A DNA stretch of 64,000 nucleotides from an uncultured Pseudokineococcus sp. (GCF_947495735.1 NZ_CANMAA010000002.1:186001-250000); one strand, 5' to 3'. Shown: positions 45,980 through 55,580, counted from the first letter of the stretch. A program made the numbers and translations. The notes: generated by a model from the letters alone, not told the origin.

Positions 45980-47640
45980 GCACCAGCGTCGACCCCGTCG
46001 TCGTCGAGATCATCCGCAACGCGCTGACCTCGGCCGCGGACGACATGAACGCGTCGCTGATCCGGTCGGCCTACACGCCGATCATCTACGAGGGCGGCGA
46101 CTGCGTCGTGGCGCTCCTGGACGACCAGCACCACGTGCTCGGGCAGTCGGCGGGGCTCCCGATCTTCCTGGGCAACCTGGAGATGTGCACGCTCGCCACC
46201 GAGGAGACGTTCGGCCGCGACGTGTGGCAGCCCGGCGACGTGTGGATCCTCAACGACAGCTACATCGGGGGCACCCACCTCAACGACGTGACCATCTTCG
46301 GTCCCGTCTTCGTCGAGGAGAGCCTGGTCGGCTTCACGGCCTCGCGCGCCCACTGGATCGACGTCGGCTCCAAGGACCCGGGCGGACCGATGGACTCCAC
46401 CTCGATCTTCCAGGAGGGTCTGCGCCTCGGGCCGCAGAAGCTCGTCGAGGGCGGGCAGCCGGTTCGGGCGATCATCGACACGATCAGCCGCAACGTCCGG
46501 TTCCCCTACCCGACCACCGGCGACATGCACGCGATGATCGCCTGCATCGAGATGGGCCAGGTGCGCCTGGCCGAGATCGTCCGCCGGTTCGGGCTGGAGA
46601 CGCTGCGGGCGGCCCGCGACGAGATCTTCGCCCAGACCGAGCGGTTCGAGCGGGAGGTCGTCGCGGGGATCCCGGACGGCCTCTACGAGGCCGAGGGCGT
46701 GCTCGACAACGACGGGCTCGCCCTCGACGAGCCGATCCCCGTCAAGCTGAAGATCACCATCGCGGGTGACTCGATCGACTTCGACGTGCGCGAGTCCGCC
46801 GACCAGGCTCACGGCCCCGTGAACTGCGGCGTGGCGCAAGCCGTCTCGGCGTGCCGGGTCGGCTACAAGTTGCTGGTCAGCCCCGATGTGCCGGGCAACG
46901 GGGGGTCGTTCCGGCCGATGACCACGCAGGTGCGCGAGGGCTCGGTCTTCGGCGCCGTCGCCCCCGCTGCCTGCCAGTGGTACTTCTCCCACCTCGGCCT
47001 GCTCATCGACCTCGTCGCCAAGGCGATGGCCCCGGCGATGCCCGGGGCCGTGGCGGCTGCCAGCCACGGCGACTCGATGCTCGTGCAGGTGGCTGGTCAC
47101 GACAGCCGAGTGGGCCGCGACTACGTCTCGCTCGAGGCCACCCTCGGCGGCTGGGGCGCCTGGGACGGCAGCGACGGCGAGAGCGCGCTGATCAACAACG
47201 TCAACGGCTCGCTCAAGGACCTGCCGATCGAGGTCTTCGAGACCCGGTACCCGTTCCGCATCAGCGACTACCGCCTGCGCCCGGACAGCGCGGGCGACGG
47301 CCGCTGGCGCGGTGGCGTCGGGGTGGTCCGCGAGTACACCGTGCTCGAGGACTGCACCGTCTCGCTGTGGTTCGAGCGCTCGCGCACCAAGCCGTGGGGG
47401 ATCTTCGGCGGCGGTGAGGGCGTCGGCCCCCGTGTCGTGATCAACCCCGGGCGGGAGGACGAGCGCGAGGTGCTGAAGTCCAACGGCACCCCGCTCAGGG
47501 CCGGTGACGTCATCCGGTGCGAGACCAGCGGTGGTGGCGGCTTCGGCGACCCGCGCGAGCGCGACCGCGCGGCGGTGGAGTCGGACGTCCTGACCGGGCT
47601 CGTGTCGCCCGAGAGGGCGGCAGCGGTCTACGGCCGCTGA
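45976..47640 (+). CDS. hyuB: Hydantoinase/oxoprolinase subunit B
   Basis: 554 residues, partner of HyuA. Typical features: DPVVVEIIRNALTSAADDMN, YTPIIYEGGDCVVALLD, DVWILNDSYIGGTHLNDV (metal site), SRAHWIDVG, GDMHAMIACIEMG, GGGEGVGPRVVIN and SGGGGFGDPRERD at the C-terminus. Joined by an ATGA overlap to hyuA. Followed by a hairpin that also faces the PucR gene. Confidence 0.92.
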   Translation: MSTSVDPVVVEIIRNALTSAADDMNASLIRSAYTPIIYEGGDCVVALLDDQHHVLGQSAGLPIFLGNLEMCTLATEETFGRDVWQPGDVWILNDSYIGGTHLNDVTIFGPVFVEESLVGFTASRAHWIDVGSKDPGGPMDSTSIFQEGLRLGPQKLVEGGQPVRAIIDTISRNVRFPYPTTGDMHAMIACIEMGQVRLAEIVRRFGLETLRAARDEIFAQTERFEREVVAGIPDGLYEAEGVLDNDGLALDEPIPVKLKITIAGDSIDFDVRESADQAHGPVNCGVAQAVSACRVGYKLLVSPDVPGNGGSFRPMTTQVREGSVFGAVAPAACQWYFSHLGLLIDLVAKAMAPAMPGAVAAASHGDSMLVQVAGHDSRVGRDYVSLEATLGGWGAWDGSDGESALINNVNGSLKDLPIEVFETRYPFRISDYRLRPDSAGDGRWRGGVGVVREYTVLEDCTVSLWFERSRTKPWGIFGGGEGVGPRVVINPGREDEREVLKSNGTPLRAGDVIRCETSGGGGFGDPRERDRAAVESDVLTGLVSPERAAAVYGR

Positions 47641-47645
47641 CCGGT

Positions 47646-47690
47646 CGGGCGGCGCCCCGCTCCCGGAGGCCGGGAGCAGGGCGCCGTCCG
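47646..47690. terminator. Bidirectional hairpin between hyuB and the PucR gene
   Basis: Bases 47646-47666 pair with 47670-47690 (19 of 21). It fills the short gap between two converging units of the island. Confidence 0.7.
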
Positions 47691-47691
47691 G

Positions 47692-49215
47692 TCAGCCGGT
47701 CAGACCGCTCGAGAGCGCGACGTGGCACAGCAGGTGCAGCTCGAGCGACCGATCGGGGTCGTCGACCGGCACGCCGAGGCGGCGGACGCGGTCGAGCCGG
47801 CCCGTCACGGTGTTGCGGTGCACGGCCAGCCGCTCAGCGGCCCGGCTGGTCGAGCCCGCGCAGTCGAGGTAGGCCAGGAGCGTGCGCACCAGGTCGTCGC
47901 GGTCGTCGACGCCGAGGAGCGCCGCCAGGGTCTCGCGGGCCACCCGACGCAGGTGCGGGGCGTCGGTCGCCGTGACGAGCTCGCGAGAGCCGAGGGTGGA
48001 GAACCGCTCGATGCCGCGGACCGAGCCGGTCGCGGTCGCGGCGCGCGCCGCGATCATCGCCTGCTCGAGCGTGGCCGCCAGGGAGCCGGGCAGCCCGACG
48101 CCGATCCGGAGGTCCACCCCGAGTCCGGCACGGCGCACGAGCCTCTCCGCGCGGGCGGCGAGCGCGCGCTCGGCCCGCCCGTGGTCCTCGGCCGGGTCGG
48201 CGCCCGGCTCCTCGAGCTGGGCCCACAGGGCCCACCCGTCCAGGTAGGGGGCGGGGGGCGCCCCGACCGGCTCTGCGGCCCACGCGGCGCGCAGCGACAG
48301 CCCGACGGCGGGCTGGGCCCGCACCGCCTCTTCCAGCGGGAGGACGACGGCACCGGTCAGCGGTCCCTGGAGCGGCCAGCCGAGCGCGGTGGCCGGACCG
48401 CTGTCGGGCGGTGCAGCCAGCACCCGGGCGAGCGCGAAGCCCTCGCGCTCGTGCTGCACGCTCGCCGCCACCCGACCGGACGCCTCGCAGGCGACGACCT
48501 GCGCCCGCGCGATCTGCAGCACTCGTGTCACGGTCTGGTTCCACGCCACCGACCGGTGCGACAGCGCTGCGGTCAGCGACCGCCCGGCCTCGACGTCGAG
48601 GGGGGCGAGGGGCACCCGCAGCACGTCGGGCGGCAGCTCGTCGCCGCACCCGGCGAGGAGCCGGTCCCCCGGTCCCCGCAGGCTCGTCGCGGTGCGGGGG
48701 AGCTCCTGCGCGAGGACGGTCATCACCTCCTCGACAGAGGTGGCCTCGCTGATGAGCACCGCGCACCGCGCCAGAAGGCCCGAGCGGACGGCGCCGGGAC
48801 GGGCCACCAGCGCGGACAGGTCCAGCGCCAGCTCGGTCGGGTCGCCGTCGTGGAAGCCGACGGAGACGGACAGCCGCTCGGCCAGGCGCGTGACGGCCTC
48901 GGCAGCGGACCCCGTGACCTGGGCGACGACGGCACGTGCGCTGCGCTCCCAGGCGTAGCGGACGGCGATCTCGATGGCCCAGGCCGCAGAGGCGAGCGGT
49001 GGCTGCAGCACCGCGACCGTGCCGGGCCGACAGGCCTGCATGTCGTCGAGGTCGCTGATCAGGCGGACCTTCGTGACGTCCCGGTCGAGGTCCACCCGCA
49101 CGGGCACGACGACCTGCTCCATGGGCTTGGAGCGCAGCAGCTCGCCCCAGGTGACCGCCTCGGGGCGCCCCTCCGGACGCGACGCCCTCGTCGGGGTCCT
49201 CTCGTCGGGGCTCAT
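47692..49215 (-). CDS. PucR-family transcriptional regulator
   Basis: 507 residues. An N-terminal PucR-like sensor part (AVTWGELLRSKPMEQVVVPV ... DLDDMQACRPGTVAVLQPP, residues about 25-140), a central GGDEF-like region, and the C-terminal PucR helix-turn-helix: LLAYLDCAGSTSRAAERLAV followed by HRNTVTGRLDRVRRL. PucR proteins commonly activate purine, ureide or amino-acid catabolism when they bind the inducer. Start ATG 49215 overlaps the DUF917 stop by 4 nt. It is the last gene of the importer operon, a natural controller of the island. Confidence 0.87.
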   Translation of the reverse strand: MSPDERTPTRASRPEGRPEAVTWGELLRSKPMEQVVVPVRVDLDRDVTKVRLISDLDDMQACRPGTVAVLQPPLASAAWAIEIAVRYAWERSARAVVAQVTGSAAEAVTRLAERLSVSVGFHDGDPTELALDLSALVARPGAVRSGLLARCAVLISEATSVEEVMTVLAQELPRTATSLRGPGDRLLAGCGDELPPDVLRVPLAPLDVEAGRSLTAALSHRSVAWNQTVTRVLQIARAQVVACEASGRVAASVQHEREGFALARVLAAPPDSGPATALGWPLQGPLTGAVVLPLEEAVRAQPAVGLSLRAAWAAEPVGAPPAPYLDGWALWAQLEEPGADPAEDHGRAERALAARAERLVRRAGLGVDLRIGVGLPGSLAATLEQAMIAARAATATGSVRGIERFSTLGSRELVTATDAPHLRRVARETLAALLGVDDRDDLVRTLLAYLDCAGSTSRAAERLAVHRNTVTGRLDRVRRLGVPVDDPDRSLELHLLCHVALSSGLTG

Positions 49216-50300
49216 GCCGGCTGAGCCGGCCACGACAGGCCGAAGGCGCCCGGTCCAGCCATCGCCCGACCACTCGGGGTCCGCCACGCCTCAGCAGCCG
49301 GCAGCACGAGCACCTCCATCACCTGGCCGACCCGCAGGTCGCTCAGCTCGACCGACCGCCGCCTCAGGGGGTCGATGAGGCAGATCATGTCGGGGACGGC
49401 GCCGACGACGGCCCCGTCGACCGTCGCGACGACGATCTCGTTGCGCACCTCCAGGCGGATGAGGGGCTCGGTCGAGGACAGCCCGCGCAGCAGGATGCTG
49501 TAGGGGCTCGCCGGCTGGCGGGTGCGCAGGCCCGTGTGCTGGTGCCCGGACAGCTCGACCACGCGGGCCCGCGCGACGAGCCGCCCTCCCAGGTGACGGG
49601 CGAGGCGCTCGCCGAGGTCGCTGCGCGCGGTCTGCATCAGCGCGCCGCTGGCGATCCGCTGGGACAGCGAGCGCTGGATGCCCGTCTCGACGAGGCGGTG
49701 CACCGGCGCCGGGTAGGTGGCGCAGAGCATCCAGCCGCCGGCCCCGCTGACGGCGGCCCGCACGATCTCCTCGGCGCGGTCGCCCGGGGAGTCGACCGTG
49801 ATGACGTCACCCCAGGGGCCCACGCCGGCGAGCGGGCTGGCGCGCAGGCCGCCGAGCGCGAACGTCGTCTGGTCGATGAGCGGGAGGATCCGGCCCTGGC
49901 CGTCGCAGTCGACCAGCGGCAGACCCAGCAGCGAGGCGGCACCGACGGCGACGAGCGCGTTCGGCCCGGAGCAGTTGAAGGGGCACATCGCGGCGAAGCG
50001 GACGCCGAGCGTGCGTTCCAGGCGCCGCACCGCGACGACCGCCTCGTCACCGCGGAAGGGGTACTCCAGCAGGCTGAGCATCGCGCCGACCATGAGGACC
50101 GCCAGGCCCATCTCCTCCTCCCCGAAGCGCTCGCGCGCCTCCGCCGGGTCGACCAGCTCGACCGGTCGCTCCTGCAGGAGGGCGTGGACCCAGGTCTCCA
50201 GCGACCCCCGGTAGGTGCTCGCCGCCGACAGGACGCCCAGCTGGCTGCCGAGGAAGAGGTCGTCGAAGTGGTCGGCGGTGATGGACCGGACCTCAGGCAC
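49212..50300 (-). CDS. DUF917 (S-methyl-thiohydantoin desulfurase-like) protein
   Basis: 362 residues. Typical DUF917 features: an early VGAMLSLLEYPFRGDEAV segment, MCPFNCSGPNALVAVGAASLLG, LPLVDCDGQGRILPLIDQTT, AVSGAGGWMLCATYPAP and a late DMICLIDP. This Pfam family is named for S-methyl thiohydantoin desulfurase and is repeatedly found next to hydantoinase genes. GTG 50300 overlaps the upstream gene by 8 nt. Likely acts with the HyuA-like protein. Confidence 0.8.
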   Translation of the reverse strand: MPEVRSITADHFDDLFLGSQLGVLSAASTYRGSLETWVHALLQERPVELVDPAEARERFGEEEMGLAVLMVGAMLSLLEYPFRGDEAVVAVRRLERTLGVRFAAMCPFNCSGPNALVAVGAASLLGLPLVDCDGQGRILPLIDQTTFALGGLRASPLAGVGPWGDVITVDSPGDRAEEIVRAAVSGAGGWMLCATYPAPVHRLVETGIQRSLSQRIASGALMQTARSDLGERLARHLGGRLVARARVVELSGHQHTGLRTRQPASPYSILLRGLSSTEPLIRLEVRNEIVVATVDGAVVGAVPDMICLIDPLRRRSVELSDLRVGQVMEVLVLPAAEAWRTPSGRAMAGPGAFGLSWPAQPA

Positions 50301-51687
50301 GGACCAGCTCCTGCTCCGCCACCACGTAGCACCGCACCTGGACCACGCCGGTGGACAGGTACGAGAGCGGGATGACCTGGTCGGCGACCGTGCGCAGACG
50401 GGCCCGCGGGTCGGCCGCCAGCACCTGCGCCTGCGCCTGGTGGCGGGCGACGTCGCGCGCGCGCTGCCAGGCCGCCGGCCCGTCGACCGCGGCGTAGGTG
50501 ACCACCTCGCACTGCGGGACAGCGGCGCACAGCCCGCGGGCGAGCAGGACGTCGGGCGCCGCGGCCACCTGCCGCACCTCGAGACCCGCCGCGACGAGCC
50601 GCTGCGGGACCTCCCCCTCGTCCGCCCGGGGCTCGAGGTCCACCAGCACGACGGGGCGGCCGAGCAGCGCGGCGGGAGACAGGCCCGACGCGTCCCCGGG
50701 GCCGACCGGCAGCACGCTCGCGTGCCGCTGGTTGGCGTGGACCCCGGGCAGCCAGGGCGCGAGGTCGCGCACGGGGTCGGCGCGGACGCAGCCGTCGTCG
50801 ACCGCCGTGGCGCGCAGCCCGCGACGGTCGCGCAGCAGCACGTGGGCCGAGGGCGTCCCGGCGGTGGCCGCCGCCCCCTGCACGAGCAGCGCCTCGCGGG
50901 TGCCGAGCAGACGGAGCGCGTGCGCCCTGGCCTGCTCGCGGCCGAGCCAGGACCCGTCCGCCGCAGCGAAGCCGGGGCGCGCGCCGGGGGCGACGTGGTC
51001 GACCACGTCGTAGAGTTCGTCCAGGAGCGCGCCCACCTCCCCGCGCAGCGCACCGTCGAGCACCGTGGTCGTCTCGCGCTCCAGGTGCCGCACGCCGCCG
51101 GCTCCGTGGGACATCACGACGTGGCGGCCGGTGGCCCGGCTGAGCCGGGCGGCGACCTCGAGCTCCAGGCTGCTGTCGATCATCGCGCCGACGGCCGAGA
51201 CGGCCATCACGTCCGCACCGCGCTGGACCGCCAGGCGGCCGGCGGCCGCGATCGCCTCCTCGTCGACGTCCCCGACGCGGCGCCCGTGGAAGTCGTGCCC
51301 ACCGCTGACGTGCAGGCGGCCGGCGTCCACCTGCTCCACGACGGCCGGTGGCCAGCCCCCGTAGAGGACACCGATCGCGCGGTCGGACGGCGCGATCCGC
51401 ACCGTCGTGACCGCTGCGAGGCGGCCGCCCTCGAGGACGTCGGCGACCAGCGGCGCCAGGTCCAGCAGGACTCTGCTGCAGCGCTCGGGGGCGAGCTCGG
51501 CCAGCACGGCGGCCAGCGACGTCGCCGGGGAGCCCGCAGCGGCGGCCGTCCTGGACGAGCCGTCGCCGGCGCGGACCCCGACGGCCCGGTCGCGACGGAG
51601 GTGCACGCCGACGACCGGGCCGACCTCGCCGTCTGCCGCCACCGGAGCAGTATCCGCGAGGACGGGGGCGCAGACGGTCGCGCTCAC
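50293..51687 (-). CDS. HyuA-like protein, shortened hydantoinase/oxoprolinase N-terminal type
   Basis: 464 residues, much shorter than a true HyuA (679 aa at 43940). Parts that resemble HyuA: GVLYGGWPPAVVEQ, an AAAGRLAVQRGADVMAVSAVGAM stretch and RLSRATGRHVVMSH then ERETTTVLDGALRGEV, matching the region of HyuA around SHRAAKEWREYERSSSAVVE. The usual DxGGT phosphate motif is not recognisable at the N-terminus (VVGVHLRRDRAVGVRAG), so ATP use is doubtful. C-terminal half includes HANQRHASVLPVGPGDASGL. GTG 51687 overlaps the permease stop. Function unknown, likely tied to DUF917. Confidence 0.7.
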   Translation of the reverse strand: MSATVCAPVLADTAPVAADGEVGPVVGVHLRRDRAVGVRAGDGSSRTAAAAGSPATSLAAVLAELAPERCSRVLLDLAPLVADVLEGGRLAAVTTVRIAPSDRAIGVLYGGWPPAVVEQVDAGRLHVSGGHDFHGRRVGDVDEEAIAAAGRLAVQRGADVMAVSAVGAMIDSSLELEVAARLSRATGRHVVMSHGAGGVRHLERETTTVLDGALRGEVGALLDELYDVVDHVAPGARPGFAAADGSWLGREQARAHALRLLGTREALLVQGAAATAGTPSAHVLLRDRRGLRATAVDDGCVRADPVRDLAPWLPGVHANQRHASVLPVGPGDASGLSPAALLGRPVVLVDLEPRADEGEVPQRLVAAGLEVRQVAAAPDVLLARGLCAAVPQCEVVTYAAVDGPAAWQRARDVARHQAQAQVLAADPRARLRTVADQVIPLSYLSTGVVQVRCYVVAEQELVRA

Positions 51688-52691
51688 CGACGGCGCCGCC
51701 GCAGCACCTGGTCGACGCTCACGGCCAGCAGGATCAGGCAACCGGTGAGCACCTGCTGGTAGGTGGTGTCCCAGCCGAGCAGGTTGAAGCCGTTGCTGAA
51801 GAGCTGGAGGATCAGGACCCCGGCGATCGCCCGCCAGACGGCGCCCTCACCGCCGAGGATGCTCGTCCCGCCGACGACGGTCGCGGCGATCGCGGCCAGC
51901 TCGAGGCCCTCGGCCAGGCTCGCCTGGGCCGACCCGGCCCGCGAGGACAGCACCACGCCGGCCAGCCCGGCGCAGGTGCCGCTGATGACCAGGGCGAGCA
52001 CCCGCACCCGCTCGACGCGGATGCCGGACAGCCGGGCGGCCTCGGCGTTGCCGCCGACGGCGTACAGCGAGCGCCCGTAGGTGGTCGAGGACAGCAGGAA
52101 CCACGTCGTTGCCACGACCGCGAGCAGCACGAAGGTCGAGACCGTGACCCCGAGCGGGCGAGTCGTGTAGGTCATCACCCGGTAGGCGGTGAGCTGGTCG
52201 GCGAGCGGGTAGACGATCGACCCGCCCGTCAGCAGGATCGCGACGCCGCGGAAGACGATGCTCGAGGCCAGCGTCGCGATGAAGCTGTTGACGCCGACGC
52301 CGGTGATGACCAGACCGTTGAGCAGGCCGAGCGCCGCGCCGGCGAGCACCGCGGCGAGCATCCCGGCGGCGACTCCGGCGCTCTGCGTGACCGTGATGCC
52401 GAGGATCGCGCTGACGGCCAGGATCGCGCTGGTCGACAGGTCGAAGACGCCGGCGATGATGCAGAGCGTCACGCCGCAGGCGATGATCCCCACGACGACC
52501 ATCTGGTCGAGCAGGTTCCGCAGGTTGCCCGCGGTCAGGAACGTGTCGGTCGTGAGCGTCAGCCCGACGACCAGCAGCGCGATGACGAGGAGGATCCCGT
52601 AGTCGCGCGCGAGCGCGACGGGGGCCCGTCGCCCCCGGACGGGGGCCCTGGCTCCGCTGCCCGTGCTCGTGGCGGTGGTGGTGTCGGTCAT
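51684..52691 (-). CDS. ABC transporter permease, CUT2/RbsC type
   Basis: 335 residues, about ten hydrophobic helices, BPD_transp_2 family: ILLVIALLVVGLTLTTDTFL, NLRNLLDQMVVVGIIACGVT, GVFDLSTSAILAVSAIL and NAEAARLSGIRVERVRVLAL, ending GGTSILGGEGAVWRAIAGVL. This is the membrane channel for the ATPase and binding protein upstream. ATGA overlap with the ATPase gene. Only one permease gene is present, so it should act as a homodimer. Confidence 0.9.
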   Translation of the reverse strand: MTDTTTATSTGSGARAPVRGRRAPVALARDYGILLVIALLVVGLTLTTDTFLTAGNLRNLLDQMVVVGIIACGVTLCIIAGVFDLSTSAILAVSAILGITVTQSAGVAAGMLAAVLAGAALGLLNGLVITGVGVNSFIATLASSIVFRGVAILLTGGSIVYPLADQLTAYRVMTYTTRPLGVTVSTFVLLAVVATTWFLLSSTTYGRSLYAVGGNAEAARLSGIRVERVRVLALVISGTCAGLAGVVLSSRAGSAQASLAEGLELAAIAATVVGGTSILGGEGAVWRAIAGVLILQLFSNGFNLLGWDTTYQQVLTGCLILLAVSVDQVLRRRRR

Positions 52692-54235
52692 CGGAGCTCC
52701 TCTCGGTCGGCGAAGGCGGCGTTCAGCACCCGCTCGTGGTCGGCCTCCGCGGCCGTCAGCTCGGCGGTGATCCGGCCCTGGCGCATGACCAGGACCCGGT
52801 GGGACAGGCCGAGCACCTCCTCGACCTCCGAGGAGACGAGCAGGACGCCCGTGCCCGACGCGGCGACGTCGGCGATCAGGCGGTGGATGCGGACCTTGGC
52901 GCTGACGTCGACGCCGCGGGTCGGTTCGTCGACGAGGAGCACCGCGGGGCGCCGCGCGAGCCACTTGGCGAACAGCACCTTCTGCTGGTTGCCGCCCGAG
53001 AGCGTCCACACGGGGCCGTCCGCCGACGCAGCCCTCACGTCGAGGCGCTCGACGCTCTCGTCGGCCAGCCGCCGCTCGCGCGCCGGCCGACGCAGACCGA
53101 GGACCGACGTCCGCTCGGGGCTGGCGATCGTCACGTTGTCGCGGGCGGTCTGCGACAACAGCAGCCCCTGGTCCTTGCGCGACTCAGGAACCATGGCCAG
53201 GCCGGCCCGCATCGCCTCGCGCGGCGAGCCCATCCGGATCTCGCGGCCCGCCACCCGCACCTCGCCGGCGTCGGCGCGGTCAGCCCCGAACACGAGCCGG
53301 AGCGCCTCCGAGCGGCCGGACCCGACGAGGCCGGCGATGCCGACGACCTCTCCCGCGCGCACGGTGATGTCCACACCGCGCACCGCCGTGCCGCGGCTCA
53401 GGCCGGTCGCCTCCAGCAGCAGCGGCGCGTCGTCGGCGACCGGTGGCAGGTCCGGGTAGAGGACGTCCACCTCGCGGCCGACCATCGCCCGCACGAGCGT
53501 GGCGGGGGTTTGCTCAGCCGTCGGGGCCGTCATCACGTGCCGGCCGTCCCTGAGCGCGGTGACGGTGTCGCACGCGCCCAGCACCTCCTCGAGGAAGTGC
53601 GAGACCAGGACGACGCACGCACCCGTGTCCGCGATCCGCCGGGTCAGAGCGAGCAGGGCGGCGGTCTCGGACTCGGTCAGCACCGCGGTGGGCTCGTCCA
53701 TGACGACGACGCGGGGGCCGCGGTCGACGGCGCGCAGGATCTCGACCTGCTGCTGGGAGGCGATGGGCAGGGTGCCGACCACCGCGTCCGGGTCGACGTG
53801 GAAGCCGGTGCGCTCGCAGAGCCGCTCGAAGCGCTCGCGGTCGCGTCGCCGGGTGACAACGCCGCAGCGCGCGGCCCAGGAGCCGAGGTAGACGTTCTCC
53901 AGGACGGTCCGCGCCGGCACCGTGGCCAGCTCCTGGGAGATGACGCTGATCCCGTGGGCGAGCGCGTCCTTCGGCGAGCGGATCGCCACGGCCTGCCCAC
54001 CGATGCGCACCGTGCCCGCGTCCGCGCGCTCCAGCCCGGTGAGGACCTTCATCAGCGTGGACTTGCCCGCGCCGTTCTCGCCGACGAGCCCGTGGACCGT
54101 CCCGGGCACCAGCTCGAGGTCGACGCCGTGGAGGACCCGGGTGCCGCCGAAGGACTTCACGACGCCCTCGAGCCGGACCGGTGCGCGCGGGCCGGGCGGT
54201 CGGGTCCCCCGGCGCTCCTGCGCTGCGGCGCTCAT
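52688..54235 (-). CDS. ABC transporter ATP-binding protein, CUT2/RbsA type
   Basis: 515 residues with two nucleotide-binding domains. First: Walker A LVGENGAGKSTLMKV, signature LPIASQQQVEILRAVDRG, Walker B VVVMDEPTAVL. Second: GIAGLVGSGRSEALRLVFGA and signature LSGGNQQKVLFAKWLARR with LLVDEPTRGVDV. The second Walker A is degenerate (GSGRSE), as is normal for RbsA. ATGA overlaps link it to both neighbours. Powers the importer of the island. Confidence 0.94.
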   Translation of the reverse strand: MSAAAQERRGTRPPGPRAPVRLEGVVKSFGGTRVLHGVDLELVPGTVHGLVGENGAGKSTLMKVLTGLERADAGTVRIGGQAVAIRSPKDALAHGISVISQELATVPARTVLENVYLGSWAARCGVVTRRRDRERFERLCERTGFHVDPDAVVGTLPIASQQQVEILRAVDRGPRVVVMDEPTAVLTESETAALLALTRRIADTGACVVLVSHFLEEVLGACDTVTALRDGRHVMTAPTAEQTPATLVRAMVGREVDVLYPDLPPVADDAPLLLEATGLSRGTAVRGVDITVRAGEVVGIAGLVGSGRSEALRLVFGADRADAGEVRVAGREIRMGSPREAMRAGLAMVPESRKDQGLLLSQTARDNVTIASPERTSVLGLRRPARERRLADESVERLDVRAASADGPVWTLSGGNQQKVLFAKWLARRPAVLLVDEPTRGVDVSAKVRIHRLIADVAASGTGVLLVSSEVEEVLGLSHRVLVMRQGRITAELTAAEADHERVLNAAFADREELR

Positions 54236-55329
54236 TCGTCGTACTGGCCCTCGACACCGTCCACGGTGTCAGCCGTGCACAGCATGCCCTCGGGCCAGGT
54301 GGCCCCCGTCGGGGTGAGCCCGTCGTAGGAGTTCGAGGACGGGACCGACTCCCCGCGGGCGGCAGCCAGCCCGAGCGCGGCGGCCGTCTCGCCGGCCGTC
54401 ACCTCCGGCGTGCAGTACGCCCCGAACCAGCGGCCCTCGCGCACGGCGTCGACGGCCTGGCGCGAGCCGCCGTTGCCGATCAGGCGGACGCCGTCGCCGA
54501 CGACGCCCTCTGCGCCCGCGACCGCCTGCGTGGACCCGATCACGACGTCGACGTCCGGGTTCGACTGCAGCACGTCCTGCATCGCCTGCCGCCCGCTGTC
54601 GTTCGTGTACCCGCCCTCGACCGAGGCGACGACCTGGGCACCGCCCTCCTCGAGCGCCGCACGGGCGGCCTCGGTGCGGGCGTTGTCCAGCGGGAGCGTC
54701 TTGAAGCCCTCGAGGTAGGCGACCTGGCAGGGGTCGGTCCCGGCGTCCTCGCAGGCCTCCAGGCCGAGCTGCCCGAGCGCCTCCCCGTTGAGCGTCGGCA
54801 CGTCGATCAAGGTGATCACGCCGTCCACCTGGGGGTCGGCCGTGTCGTAGCTCGTGCCGACGGGCGTGAACTCCACGACGACCGTGATGCCCGCGGCGAC
54901 GGCGCTCTGCACGGCGGGGATCACGGCCTGGCCGTCGTTGGCCTGCACCACGAAGACGTCGAAGCGATCCGTCGTGACGGCGTCCTGGATCTGGCTGACC
55001 TGGGTCTGCGCGTCGAAGTTGGGGTCGAAGAACTCGGCCGTCGCGCCGTGCGCCTCGGCGTACTGCTGGACGCCGGTCCAGGTGGCGCTCGCGAAGGAGT
55101 TGGCTCGGGCGAACCCGAAGAAGGCGACGGCGAGCTCCTCGCTCTCGTCGGCCTCGGGGACCGAGTCCGGGCCGGTGACGACCACGTCGCTCGAGGCCCC
55201 GCCGGTCGAGCCTCCGGCGGCGCCGCCGGAGGGGGCCGTGCCCGGTGCGTCGACACCGCAGCCGGTGAGCGCCAGGGAGGCGAGAGCCAGTGCGCCGACG
55301 GTGGTCCGGCGGGAGGGACGAGCAGTCAT
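54232..55329 (-). CDS. Sugar-type ABC substrate-binding lipoprotein
   Basis: 365 residues. Signal peptide with lipobox LALTGC, then a Gly/Ser/Ala-rich tether and a Peripla_BP_4-like domain: AVAFFGFARANSFASATWTG, VVQANDGQAVIPAVQSAVAAG, and DPQVDGVITLIDVPT. CUT2 binding proteins bind pentoses, nucleosides or other small polar compounds; here the island's enzymes argue for a ureide- or lactam-like ligand. ATG 55329 with GAGGAGA upstream. First gene of the six-gene minus-strand operon. Confidence 0.9.
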   Translation of the reverse strand: MTARPSRRTTVGALALASLALTGCGVDAPGTAPSGGAAGGSTGGASSDVVVTGPDSVPEADESEELAVAFFGFARANSFASATWTGVQQYAEAHGATAEFFDPNFDAQTQVSQIQDAVTTDRFDVFVVQANDGQAVIPAVQSAVAAGITVVVEFTPVGTSYDTADPQVDGVITLIDVPTLNGEALGQLGLEACEDAGTDPCQVAYLEGFKTLPLDNARTEAARAALEEGGAQVVASVEGGYTNDSGRQAMQDVLQSNPDVDVVIGSTQAVAGAEGVVGDGVRLIGNGGSRQAVDAVREGRWFGAYCTPEVTAGETAAALGLAAARGESVPSSNSYDGLTPTGATWPEGMLCTADTVDGVEGQYDE

Positions 55330-55393
55330 CGGGGTCTCCTCGAGGTGAGCCGTGAGGTCGGCCGGAAACCTAGGGACGGCGCGCAGACCCGCT

Positions 55394-55507
55394 TGTGCGG
55401 TGCGCACGGCCGCCCTGGAGCCAGCTGTGCGCGGCGCCACCCGTGCCGTCGCGCCGGGGGGGACGGCCGTGTGCGGACCGCCCAGTCCGGTCGTGCACCG
55501 GTGTGCG
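55394..55507. promoter_or_regulatory. Divergent control region with four TGTGCG motifs
   Basis: Between the binding-protein gene (minus) and the amidohydrolase (plus). TGTGCG occurs on the plus strand at 55394, 55426, 55470 and 55502 (spacings 32, 44, 32 nt), and GTGCGCAC, a perfect palindrome, at 55400-55407. Spacings near whole helical turns suggest sites for one regulator, perhaps the island's PucR protein. Inference only. Confidence 0.35.
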
Positions 55508-55580
55508 CCACGTCCACGGCGGGGCGCGAGGAGGTGCCAGGGTTGCGCCGCCAGCCGCCCGCTGCCCCGTGGAGACCAGC

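Noticed and set aside
43186-47640. Long plus-strand frame running from the M17 gene region into hyuB
   Set aside because: Only the last part (45976 onward) is the real hyuB; the rest is out of frame with hyuA and has Arg/Pro-rich composition.
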